Origin: Pararhodobacter sp. SW119
GTDB taxonomy: Bacteria > Pseudomonadota > Alphaproteobacteria > Rhodobacterales > Rhodobacteraceae
Length of the DNA stretch: 64,000 nucleotides
NCBI RefSeq assembly: GCF_017811755.1
Contig: NZ_JADDJF010000015.1
Location: 1 to 64,000, forward strand
Reading direction: 5' to 3'
The translations under genes were made by a program, and so were the position numbers. The notes under the pieces are model-generated. The model had not been told where the DNA came from and ran no database searches. It saw nothing but the letters and a program-made list of their open reading frames with translations. Position 1 is the stretch's first letter. Each line of letters starts with the position of its first letter. This document shows, piece after piece, positions 55,497 to 63,040 of the stretch.

Positions 55497-55548
55497 TGGC
55501 GCCACCGTAGCGACCCCGACTCCGGCGAACAAGACTTTTGGGCGCCAC
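55497..55548. promoter_or_regulatory. Repeated GGCGCCAC sites in the TAXI-BKACE divergent gap
   Basis: GGCGCCAC occurs at 55498-55505 (within palindrome TGGCGCCA, 55497-55504) and at 55541-55548, 43 bp apart, about four helical turns. They lie midway between the divergent TAXI and BKACE genes. A regulator binding both could coordinate uptake and breakdown, but GGCGCC is common in high-GC DNA. Confidence 0.3.
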
Positions 55549-55640
55549 ATTCCCGCGACGCGCGCGGCGCCGGCGGAAACCCGACAGGGCTTGCGTCCCC
55601 GTCGCGGGGCGTCAATGATGCCGCCCGGGGAGAAGTCGAA

Positions 55641-56519
55641 ATGTCCAGACCTGTCGTCATCACCTGCGCCATCACCGGCGCCTTCGGTACCAAGGACCGC
55701 AATCCGGCGCTGCCGGTGACGCCCGAGGAAATCTCGGCCTCGGCGCTGGAAGCGGCGGCGGCGGGCGCGGCGGTGGTCCATATCCATGTCCGCGATCCGC
55801 AGACCCAGGCGCCGAGCATGGACCTCGCGCTCTACCGCGAAACGGTCGAGCGGATTCGCGCGCGCAACACCCAGGTGATCCTGAACCTGACCTGCGGGTC
55901 CGGCGCGCGCTTCGTGCCCGGCGCGCCGGACCCGCGCTCGCCCGGTGAGGGCACGACGCTGAGCACCCCGGCCGAACGGGTGGCGCATGTCGAGGCACTG
56001 CGCCCCGAGATCGCGTCGCTGGATGTCGGCAGCATGAATTTCGGCGAGCATGTCTTCGTCAATACGCCCGCGCATCTGCGCGAGATGGCCGGGCGGATGC
56101 GCGCCGCCGGCGCGAAGCCCGAGATCGAGGTCTTCGATCTGGGCCATATCGCGCTGGCGAAAAAGCTGATCGCCGAGGGGCATCTGGATGCGCCGCCGCT
56201 TTTCCAGATCTGCCTGGGCATTCCGTACGGCGCCCCGGCGACGCCGCAGACCCTGATGGCGATGCAGGCGCAACTGCAGGCCGATGCGATCTGGTCGGGC
56301 TTCGGCATCGCGGCGCAGCAGTTCCCGATGGTGGCGATGGTGGCGGCGCTGGGCGGGCATGTGCGTGTCGGGCTCGAGGACAATCTTTACCTCTCGAAGG
56401 GGCAGCTTGCCCCCGGCAATGGCGCGCTGGTGGACCGCGCGGCGACGATCCTGGACCTGACCGGGCACAGTGTCGCCACGCCGGACGAGGCGCGAGAGAT
56501 ATTCGGGCTTCCGGCATGA
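55641..56519 (+). CDS. Beta-keto acid cleavage enzyme (BKACE, DUF849)
   Basis: A 292-residue TIM-barrel protein of the BKACE family, which uses acetyl-CoA to split a beta-keto acid into acetoacetate and a new acyl-CoA. Zn ligands His47 and His49 are in VVHIHVRDP; ITCAITGAFGTKDRNPALPVTPEEI, ILNLTCGSG, ASLDVGSMNFG, IEVFDLGHIALAKKL and VRVGLEDNLYLSKGQLAPGNGALV are conserved features. Family members act on 3-keto-5-aminohexanoate, dehydrocarnitine, beta-ketoglutarate and others; I cannot read the substrate. GGGGAG is upstream of the ATG. It overlaps the next SDR gene (ATGA) and leads a five-gene operon. Confidence 0.92.
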   Translation: MSRPVVITCAITGAFGTKDRNPALPVTPEEISASALEAAAAGAAVVHIHVRDPQTQAPSMDLALYRETVERIRARNTQVILNLTCGSGARFVPGAPDPRSPGEGTTLSTPAERVAHVEALRPEIASLDVGSMNFGEHVFVNTPAHLREMAGRMRAAGAKPEIEVFDLGHIALAKKLIAEGHLDAPPLFQICLGIPYGAPATPQTLMAMQAQLQADAIWSGFGIAAQQFPMVAMVAALGGHVRVGLEDNLYLSKGQLAPGNGALVDRAATILDLTGHSVATPDEAREIFGLPA

Positions 56520-57277
56520 TCGCGGCCGATCTCTCGGGCAAGCGCGCGCTGGTCACCGGGGGGGCCTCGGGCATCGGCCTGGCGACGGCGCGCGCGCTGG
56601 TGCGATGCGGCGCGCAGGTGGCGATCAATCACCTGGCCGACGACCCGCGCGGACCCCAGGAGGCCGCGCGCCTGGGTGCGCTGAGCGCCCCCGGCGACGT
56701 ATCGGTCGCGGGCGCGGCCGAGGATATGGTCGCCCGCGCGATCGACACGCTCGGCGGCCTGGATATCCTGATCAACAACGCCGGCACCCCGGTTTCGACC
56801 GAACCCGTTCCCTACGCCGATCTGGACCGCCTGGACGAGCCGTTCTGGGACGCGATCCTGTCCACCAACCTTGTGGGCCCGTTCCGCTGCACCCGTGCCG
56901 CCGAACCGGCGCTGCGGGCCGCACAGGGCTGCATCGTCGCCACCGCCTCGATCGCCGGGATGGGCGGGCAGGCGAGTTCGCTTGCCTATGGCGCCAGCAA
57001 GGCCGGCCTTATCAACCTGACCCGCAACCTGGCGCAGGCGCTCGCGCCGGACGTCCGGGTGAATGCCGTGGCCCCGGGCCTGACGCGCACGCCCTGGACC
57101 GATGGCTGGCCCGAGGCGCGCAAGGAACGCTCGCTGGAGAATACCCTGCTTCGCCGTTTCGTGGAGCCCGAGGATATCGCCGATGCGATGATCTTCCTCT
57201 GCGCGCAGACCGCGATCACCGGGCAGACCATCGTCGTCGACTGCGGCCGCAACTTCACCCTGACCCCCAATCGCTGA
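56516..57277 (+). CDS. Short-chain dehydrogenase/reductase
   Basis: A 253-residue classical SDR. The NAD(P)-binding motif is TGGASGIGLAT, followed by NNAG in LDILINNAGTP and the catalytic YxxxK in AYGASKAG with the Ser in VATASIAG. RVNAVAPGLTRTPWTD and FLCAQTAITGQTIVVDCG close the fold. The residue after the second strand is Asn-His rather than Arg, leaving cofactor choice open. It overlaps the BKACE stop. In context it may oxidise a beta-hydroxy acid to the beta-keto acid that BKACE cleaves (inference). Confidence 0.9.
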   Translation: MIAADLSGKRALVTGGASGIGLATARALVRCGAQVAINHLADDPRGPQEAARLGALSAPGDVSVAGAAEDMVARAIDTLGGLDILINNAGTPVSTEPVPYADLDRLDEPFWDAILSTNLVGPFRCTRAAEPALRAAQGCIVATASIAGMGGQASSLAYGASKAGLINLTRNLAQALAPDVRVNAVAPGLTRTPWTDGWPEARKERSLENTLLRRFVEPEDIADAMIFLCAQTAITGQTIVVDCGRNFTLTPNR

Positions 57278-57310
57278 TCCCGGTCGCCGTGCCGTGAAAG
57301 GAGCCCCAGA

Positions 57311-58954
57311 ATGACCCAGCGCGCCGCCGATCTGTTGGTCGATTGTCTTGTCGCCCAGGGGACCGACCGTATCTTCTGCGTGCCGGGCGAAAGCTATCTG
57401 CCGGTTCTCGACGCGCTGCACGGGCGGTCCGACATCCAGACCGTGACCTGCCGGCACGAAGGCGGCGCGGCGTTCATGGCGCTGGCCGATGCCAAGCTCA
57501 CCCATCGGCCGGGCGTCGCCTTCGTCAGCCGCGGGCCGGGTGCGACCAACGCCGCCATCGGCGTGCATTCGGCCGAGCAGGATGCCGCCCCCCTCATCCT
57601 GTTCGTCGGCCACGTTCCGCGCAGCCAGATCGGGCGCGGCGCGTTTCAGGAGGTCGACTACGCCAAGACCTTCGCCGACATGGCCAAGGCCGTGCTGATG
57701 GTCGACGACCCCGAGCGTATCCCCGAACTCGTCGCCCGCGCCTATACCGTCGCGCAGACGCCGACACCGGGGCCGGTCGTCGTGGTGCTGCCCGAGGACG
57801 TGCTGGAAGCGCCGAGCGCGGCGCGGCCCCAGGACCCGACCCCGGCGCCCGCCGCCTGCGACGGTGGCGAGGCCGCGGCCGAGGTCGCCCGCCGGATCGC
57901 GGGCGCACGCCGCCCGCTGCTGATCGCTGGCGTCCGGCTGGCCGCGTCCGAGGGGCGGGCGGCGCTGCTGGCGGCGGCCGAGGCGTTGGGCGTGCCGGTC
58001 GTGCTCAGCTTCAAGATGCAGCACCTCTTTCCCAATCGTCATCCGCTTTACGCCGGGCACCTGGGCTTCAAGATCCCCGCCCCGCACCGCGAGCTTCTGG
58101 CCGAGGCCGACCTGGTCCTTGCCGTCGGCACCCGGCTGGGCGAGGTGGTCAGCCAGAACTACCGGTTTCCGCGCGCGCCGGTGCCGGACCAGCCGCTGAT
58201 CCATGTCCACGACGATCCGCGCCACCTGGGCCGGGTCCACAAGCACGACCTGGCGGTGGCGGCGGACCCGACCGCGTTCCTGCACCGCCTCGCCGCTGCC
58301 GCGACCGGCCGCGCGCCCGCCGACTGGGCGGAACGCCTGCACGCCTTTGTGGCCCAACGCATGCCCTGGCAGCCGCCGGCAAACGGCGCGCTGGACCCCG
58401 GCCCGGTCGTCGCGCGGCTGGCCGAGGTCTTGCCCGACGACGCGATCCTGGTCACCGATGCCGGCAACTTCTCAGGCTGGCTGCACCGGCATTTCCCCTT
58501 CGGCGCGGGGCACGAACTGATCGGCGCTGTCGGTGGCGCGATGGGCCTTGGCGTGCCCGCCGCGGTCGCCGCCGGTCTACGCGCGCCGGGGCGCAGCGTC
58601 GTCACCTTCGTCGGCGATGGCGGCATGCTGATGACCGGGGCCGAGCTGGCGACGGCGGTGCGCCACCGGGTCCCGGTGCGCATCTTCGTGTCCAACAACG
58701 GCAGCTACGGCACGATCCGCATGCACCAGGAGCGCGACTTCCCCGGCCGTGTCGCCGGCACCGAACTCGCCAATCCCGACTTCGCGCGACTGGCCGAGGC
58801 CTACGGCGCCCGCGGCCTGACCATCAGCACGCCGGAGGAGGCCGCGCGGGTGACCGACGAGGCCCTTGCCACCGACGGCCCCGTCGTCGTCGACATCCGC
58901 ACCGAGGTGGAGAACATCACCGCCTTCGCCACGCTCGCCGATCTGCGCAACTGA
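57311..58954 (+). CDS. Thiamine diphosphate-dependent enzyme (acetolactate synthase-like)
   Basis: A 547-residue ThDP enzyme with the three usual domains. The catalytic Glu50 is in TCRHEGGAAFMALADA; RGPGATNAAIGVHSAEQDAAPLILFVG and GRGAFQEVDYAKTFADMAKA match the acetolactate synthase superfamily; the central domain has PVVLSFKMQHLFPNRHPLYAGHLGFK; the ThDP motif is GDGG at 435-438 continuing to SNNGSYGTI. It is not a biosynthetic IlvB by context: there is no ilvN, and it lies between SDR genes. It could be a 2-keto acid decarboxylase or carboligase. AAAGGAG precedes the ATG. Confidence 0.88.
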   Translation: MTQRAADLLVDCLVAQGTDRIFCVPGESYLPVLDALHGRSDIQTVTCRHEGGAAFMALADAKLTHRPGVAFVSRGPGATNAAIGVHSAEQDAAPLILFVGHVPRSQIGRGAFQEVDYAKTFADMAKAVLMVDDPERIPELVARAYTVAQTPTPGPVVVVLPEDVLEAPSAARPQDPTPAPAACDGGEAAAEVARRIAGARRPLLIAGVRLAASEGRAALLAAAEALGVPVVLSFKMQHLFPNRHPLYAGHLGFKIPAPHRELLAEADLVLAVGTRLGEVVSQNYRFPRAPVPDQPLIHVHDDPRHLGRVHKHDLAVAADPTAFLHRLAAAATGRAPADWAERLHAFVAQRMPWQPPANGALDPGPVVARLAEVLPDDAILVTDAGNFSGWLHRHFPFGAGHELIGAVGGAMGLGVPAAVAAGLRAPGRSVVTFVGDGGMLMTGAELATAVRHRVPVRIFVSNNGSYGTIRMHQERDFPGRVAGTELANPDFARLAEAYGARGLTISTPEEAARVTDEALATDGPVVVDIRTEVENITAFATLADLRN

Positions 58955-58964
58955 GGGGGAACGC

Positions 58965-59687
58965 ATGACCATCGAAGGCGCCACCATCGTCACCGGCTCC
59001 AGCCGCGGCATCGGCCTTGCCATCGCGCGCCAACTGGTAGCGCAGGGGCACGAGGTTGTCGGCATCGCGCGCAGCCAGCCGGGGCCCGAGGGCTTCACTA
59101 CCTATGCCGCCGATCTTACCGATGCGGCGCAGACCGAGGCGGTGCTGGCCGAGGTCGTCAAGCGCCATCGCGTGCTGCGGCTGGTCAACAACGCCGGCGT
59201 TTCCGAACTGGCAAGCCTTGAAGCGGCCACCGCGGCGCAGCTCGACCTGCTGGTCGCGGTCCATCTGCGCGCGCCCATGCAGGCGATGCAGGCCGTGCTG
59301 CCGGGTATGCGCGCCGCCGGTTTCGGCCGGATCGTGAACATCGGCAGCCGCGCCGCACTGGGCAAGCCCGGACGGTTGCTCTACGGGGCGACCAAGGCGG
59401 GACTGGCCTCGATGACGCGCACCGCGGCGCTGGAACTGGCCGCCGATGGCATCACCGTCAACTGCATCGCCCCCGGCCCCATCGAGACGGAGCTTTTTGC
59501 CGCCGGCAACCCGCCCGACTCGGAGGCGCGGCGCCGCTTCACCGCCGGCATTCCCGTCGCGCGCGTCGGCACCCCCGAGGAGATCGCGCATGCCTGCGGC
59601 TACTTCCTCGATGCGCGGGCGGGCTTCACCACCGGACAGTTGCTGCATGTCTGCGGCGGCATGTCCATCGGCGCCACCCTGACCTGA
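58965..59687 (+). CDS. Short-chain dehydrogenase/reductase
   Basis: A 240-residue classical SDR with VTGSSRGIGLAIAR, the cofactor-contact VVGIARSQPG, RLVNNAGVSE and the catalytic YGATKAG with Ser in GSRAALG. Arg after the second strand (GIARS) suggests NADP use. The closing CIAPGPIETELF and TTGQLLHVCGGMS are typical. It differs clearly from the other SDR in this operon, so two separate redox steps are likely. GAGGGGGA precedes the ATG, 10 nt after the ThDP gene stop. Confidence 0.9.
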   Translation: MTIEGATIVTGSSRGIGLAIARQLVAQGHEVVGIARSQPGPEGFTTYAADLTDAAQTEAVLAEVVKRHRVLRLVNNAGVSELASLEAATAAQLDLLVAVHLRAPMQAMQAVLPGMRAAGFGRIVNIGSRAALGKPGRLLYGATKAGLASMTRTAALELAADGITVNCIAPGPIETELFAAGNPPDSEARRRFTAGIPVARVGTPEEIAHACGYFLDARAGFTTGQLLHVCGGMSIGATLT

Positions 59688-59698
59688 GGGGGATGACA

Positions 59699-61810
59699 AT
59701 GACCGGCCCGCTTTCCCCGCTCATCTCGCCCGCGTCGGTGGCGATCCTCGGCGCCTCGGACGATCCGGCGCGGATCGGCGGGCGGCCGCTGGCCTATCTG
59801 CGCGCGGCCGGCTTCGCCGGGCAGATCTATCCGGTCAACCCCAAGCGGCAGACGGTGCAGGGCCTGCCGGCCTATGCCCGCGTCGCCGACCTGCCCACCG
59901 CGCCGGATGCCGCCATCGTCGCCCTGCCGGCGGCGCTGGTCGAAAACGCCGTCACCGAACTGGCCGAACGTGGCGCGCGCGCCTGCGTGATCTTTTCTTC
60001 TGGATTTTCCGAAGTGGGCGAGACCGCGCAGCAGGACCGGATTGCCGCCATCGCCCGCGATGCCGGCATGCGTCTTCTGGGTCCGAACTGCCTGGGCGTC
60101 TTCGATGTGCCCAGCCGTTTCTACGCCAGTTTCACCACCACGCTCGATCGCGGCACCCCGACCGAGGGCAACCTCTCCATCGTCAGCCAGAGCGGGGCCT
60201 TCGGCAGCCATCTCTATTTTCTGGCCCGTCAGCGCGGCCTTGGCATGCGCAGCTGGATCACCACCGGCAACGAGGCCGACGTCACAGTCGCCGAGTGCCT
60301 GGAGCATTTCGCCCAGGACCCCGGCACCAAGGTCATCATGGCCTATGCCGAGGGGTTCCGCGACGGCGACCGCCTGGTCGCCGCGCTGGAGGCCGCCCGG
60401 CAGGCCGGCAAGCCCGTGGTCTTCATGAAGGTCGGCCGGTCCGAGATCGGCGCCGCGGCGGCAAGCTCGCACACCGCCGCCCTGGCCGGGGCCGATGCTG
60501 TCTGCGATGCCGTGCTGCGCCAGTACGGGGCGCATCGCGCCCGCACCACGCAGGAGTTGATCGACATCGCCTATGCGGCCAGTTCGGGCGCCCTGCCGGC
60601 CGGCCGGCGGTTGGGTATCGTGACGATCTCGGGTGGCGTCGGCGTCCTGATGACCGACGAGGCCAGCGACCAGGGTCTGGACGTCTCGCCGATGCCCGCG
60701 TCGGCGCAGGCGGCGCTGAAGGCGCGGTTGCCCTTCGCCGGCGTGCGCAACCCCATCGACATCACCGGGCAGGCCTTCAACGACCCCGACCTGCTGCGCG
60801 ACAACCTCGACTTCGTGCTCGCCCAGGGCGGCTATGACGCCGTCGCGGCGTTTCTGACCACGGTTCCCGGATCGGCGGCGAACCGGGCGCCGATGCGGGA
60901 CGCGCTGCAGGCGGTTCGCACCGCGCATCCCAAATTTCCGCTGATCCTGTCGATGGTCGTCCCGGACGATCTGCGGCGCGAATACGAGGCGATGGGCTAC
61001 GCCGTCTTCGACGATCCCTCGGCCGCCGTCGCCGCGATTGCCGGCATGGCCCGCCTGCGCGAGGCCTTCGCGCGCTCGGCCCCGGCCGCCGGGTCCAGGG
61101 GCAGTGCCGAGGCGCTGCCACCCGGCGCGCTGGACGAACAGGACGCCAAGCGGCTGCTGGCCGCCGCCGGGTTGCCCGTGCCGGACGAACACCTCGCCAC
61201 CACGCCCGAGGAGTCCGTCGCCGCCTGGCGCGCCTGCGAACGGCCCGTCGCGCTGAAACTCGTCTCGCCCGACATTGCGCACAAGACCGAGGTCGGCGGC
61301 GTCGTGCTCGGCCTCGACGACGAAGCGGCGATCCTTGACGCCCATCGCGCCATCCTGGCGCGCGCGCGGGAACACGCGCCTTCGGCGCGGGTTTCCGGCG
61401 TGCTGGTGTCGCCGATGGAGGCCGGTGCCGCCGCCGGCGGGATCGAGACGATCATCGGCGTGATGCGCGACCCCGCGTTCGGCCCGGTCGTGATGCTGGG
61501 CCTGGGCGGCGTCCTGGTCGAGGTGATGGGCGATGTCACTTTCCGGCGCGCGCCGTTCGACACCGACGAGGCGATGCGGATGATCGCCGAGTTGCGCGGC
61601 GCCGCGGTCTTCGACGGCGTCCGCGGACGCCCGCCCGCCGATACCGCCGCGCTGGCCGAGGCGCTGGCCGCGCTCTCCCGCTTCGCCGATGCGCATGCCG
61701 ACGAGATCGAAAGCATCGACGTCAACCCGTTCCTCGTCCGGGCAAGGGGGCAGGGCGCCGTCGCACTGGATGCGCTGATCGTGCGCCGGGCCGACACCGC
61801 CGAAGGTTAG
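59699..61810 (+). CDS. ADP-forming acyl-CoA synthetase (acetyl-CoA synthetase type)
   Basis: A 703-residue single-chain NDP-forming acyl-CoA synthetase. The CoA-binding domain has SVAILGASDDPARIGGRPL and IYPVNPKRQTVQG; the succinyl-CoA synthetase-like domains have IVSQSGAFGSHL, the phospho-His region SSHTAALAGADAV and TISGGVGVLMTDEA; the C-terminal ATP-grasp domain has PVALKLVSPDIAHKTEVGGVVLGL and IDVNPFLV. It interconverts a carboxylic acid and its CoA ester. I use the second ATG because GGGGG lies 6 nt before it and none before the first. Last in the operon, it would activate the acid product or recycle CoA (inference). Confidence 0.92.
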   Translation: MTGPLSPLISPASVAILGASDDPARIGGRPLAYLRAAGFAGQIYPVNPKRQTVQGLPAYARVADLPTAPDAAIVALPAALVENAVTELAERGARACVIFSSGFSEVGETAQQDRIAAIARDAGMRLLGPNCLGVFDVPSRFYASFTTTLDRGTPTEGNLSIVSQSGAFGSHLYFLARQRGLGMRSWITTGNEADVTVAECLEHFAQDPGTKVIMAYAEGFRDGDRLVAALEAARQAGKPVVFMKVGRSEIGAAAASSHTAALAGADAVCDAVLRQYGAHRARTTQELIDIAYAASSGALPAGRRLGIVTISGGVGVLMTDEASDQGLDVSPMPASAQAALKARLPFAGVRNPIDITGQAFNDPDLLRDNLDFVLAQGGYDAVAAFLTTVPGSAANRAPMRDALQAVRTAHPKFPLILSMVVPDDLRREYEAMGYAVFDDPSAAVAAIAGMARLREAFARSAPAAGSRGSAEALPPGALDEQDAKRLLAAAGLPVPDEHLATTPEESVAAWRACERPVALKLVSPDIAHKTEVGGVVLGLDDEAAILDAHRAILARAREHAPSARVSGVLVSPMEAGAAAGGIETIIGVMRDPAFGPVVMLGLGGVLVEVMGDVTFRRAPFDTDEAMRMIAELRGAAVFDGVRGRPPADTAALAEALAALSRFADAHADEIESIDVNPFLVRARGQGAVALDALIVRRADTAEG

Positions 61811-61843
61811 ACAGGGCGTCGGCTCCTCACGGTCGGCTGCTCC

Positions 61844-61920
61844 AAAGCTTTCATTGCGGTTAATGGGGCCGATTTCTTGATTTCGATCAATGCCTTGTCG
61901 AAGTGCGCGCATGCGCGCAC
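61844..61920 (+). repeat. Convergent-gap box-plus-hairpin element, copy 4
   Basis: CCAAAGC precedes the box TTTCATTGCGGTTAA (61849-61863), identical to copies 1 and 2. An inner stem TTGAT-TTCG-ATCAA (61877-61890) follows, then AATGCCTTGTCGAA and the perfect 18-nt palindrome GTGCGCGCATGCGCGCAC (61903-61920), 54 nt from the box start. It lies in the 164-nt gap between the converging acyl-CoA synthetase and aldo/keto reductase genes. Confidence 0.8.
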
Positions 61921-61974
61921 CTGCCGGAGATCCCGCGCACCGGAGCCGAGGCCGCTGTGCAGCGGCCGGCCGCG

Positions 61975-62970
61975 TCAGCAGTACCGCTCCGGCCCCTTCC
62001 ACTGTGCCTCGCTATAGCGATCGCCATGCGCCCAGCCGCAGGGCAGGGCCTGTTCGATCAGCGCCATCTCGTCCGCGCCCAGTTCCATATCGACCCCGGC
62101 GGCGGCTTCGGCCAAATGCCGGGGGTTCCGGGTGCCGGGGATCGGGATGATCGCCTCGCCCTGGCGCAGGAGCCAGGCAATGGCGACCGCCGCGGACGGG
62201 GCCCCGATCCTTGCCGCCGCGTCCCGGAAGCGGTCGGTCGCCGCAAGGTTCGCGGTCAGGTTCGGCTCTTGGAAGCGCGGGTTGGACTTGAGGAAGGCCG
62301 ACGCTTCGGCGCGCGCCAGGTCCGGCGGCGTGTCGGTCAGCAACGCCCGTCCCACCGGCGAGAACGCGACGAGCGAGGTGCCATGTCGCGCGCAAGCCGT
62401 GACTAGCCCAAGTTCCGGCGCGCGGGTCGCCAGCGAGTATTCCGATTGCACGGCGGCGACCGGATGGATCTTCATCGCCCGGTCCAGCGAGGCGGGCGCG
62501 ATCTCGGAAAAGCCGAACGCCTTGATCTTTCCCGCGGCCTTCAGCTCCGCCAGCGTCTCGGTCACTTCCTCGATGGGCCGGTCGGCCTCGCGGCGGTGCA
62601 CGTAGAACAGCTCCACCTGCTCGACGCCCAGGCGTTTCAGGCTTGCATCGAGCGACCCGGTCAGATGCGCCCTGCTGTTGTCGAAGTACCGCGCCCCGGT
62701 ATCGGGATCGCTGCGGATCCCCGCCTTCGTCGCGATGCGGAACCCCGGCCCCCCGCGCGCGGCGAAATAGCGGCCGATCACCGTTTCGGAATGCCCGTTT
62801 CCATAGACATCGGAGGTATCGAGATGGTCGATGCCGAGTTCCCGCGCCCGGTCGAACAGCGCAAAGGCCTCCGCCTCGGTGGCGGAGCCGTAGAAGCCCG
62901 AGATGTTCATCGCCCCCAGCCCGATCGCCGAGATCTCCTGTCCCGTCTGTCCCAGTCTGCGCTTTCTCAT
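61975..62970 (-). CDS. Aldo/keto reductase
   Basis: A 331-residue NADP-dependent aldo/keto reductase of the AKR13/YakC type. The tetrad is visible as Asp and Tyr in DTSDVYGNG, Lys in IATKAGIR and His in LFYVHRRE. IKAFGFSEIAPASLDRA, QSEYSLATRAPE and IIPIPGTRNPRHLAEAA supply the substrate and NADP(H) pocket. It starts at MRKRRLGQTG, with AAAAGGA further upstream than ideal. The substrate is unknown. It is 70 nt downstream of the M24 peptidase gene on the same strand and may share its transcript. Confidence 0.9.
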   Translation of the reverse strand: MRKRRLGQTGQEISAIGLGAMNISGFYGSATEAEAFALFDRARELGIDHLDTSDVYGNGHSETVIGRYFAARGGPGFRIATKAGIRSDPDTGARYFDNSRAHLTGSLDASLKRLGVEQVELFYVHRREADRPIEEVTETLAELKAAGKIKAFGFSEIAPASLDRAMKIHPVAAVQSEYSLATRAPELGLVTACARHGTSLVAFSPVGRALLTDTPPDLARAEASAFLKSNPRFQEPNLTANLAATDRFRDAAARIGAPSAAVAIAWLLRQGEAIIPIPGTRNPRHLAEAAAGVDMELGADEMALIEQALPCGWAHGDRYSEAQWKGPERYC

Positions 62971-63040
62971 GCGTGCATCCGTCCTTTTCCTGCTTCGATC
63001 AATCGCGCGGGCGCAGTGCGACCCGGTCGCCGATTGCCCC

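Noticed and set aside
57311-58954. Biosynthetic acetolactate synthase (ilvB)
   Set aside because: No ilvN or ilvC nearby; the gene sits within a catabolic operon between two SDRs, so only the superfamily is claimed.
61877-61890. FNR operator controlling a flanking gene
   Set aside because: It lies downstream of both converging genes with no promoter role visible; it is better explained as an inner hairpin of the element.
59600-62002. An 800-codon open frame on the minus strand
   Set aside because: It is antisense to the ADP-forming synthetase gene, whose motifs are clear; no domain is visible in the reverse frame.
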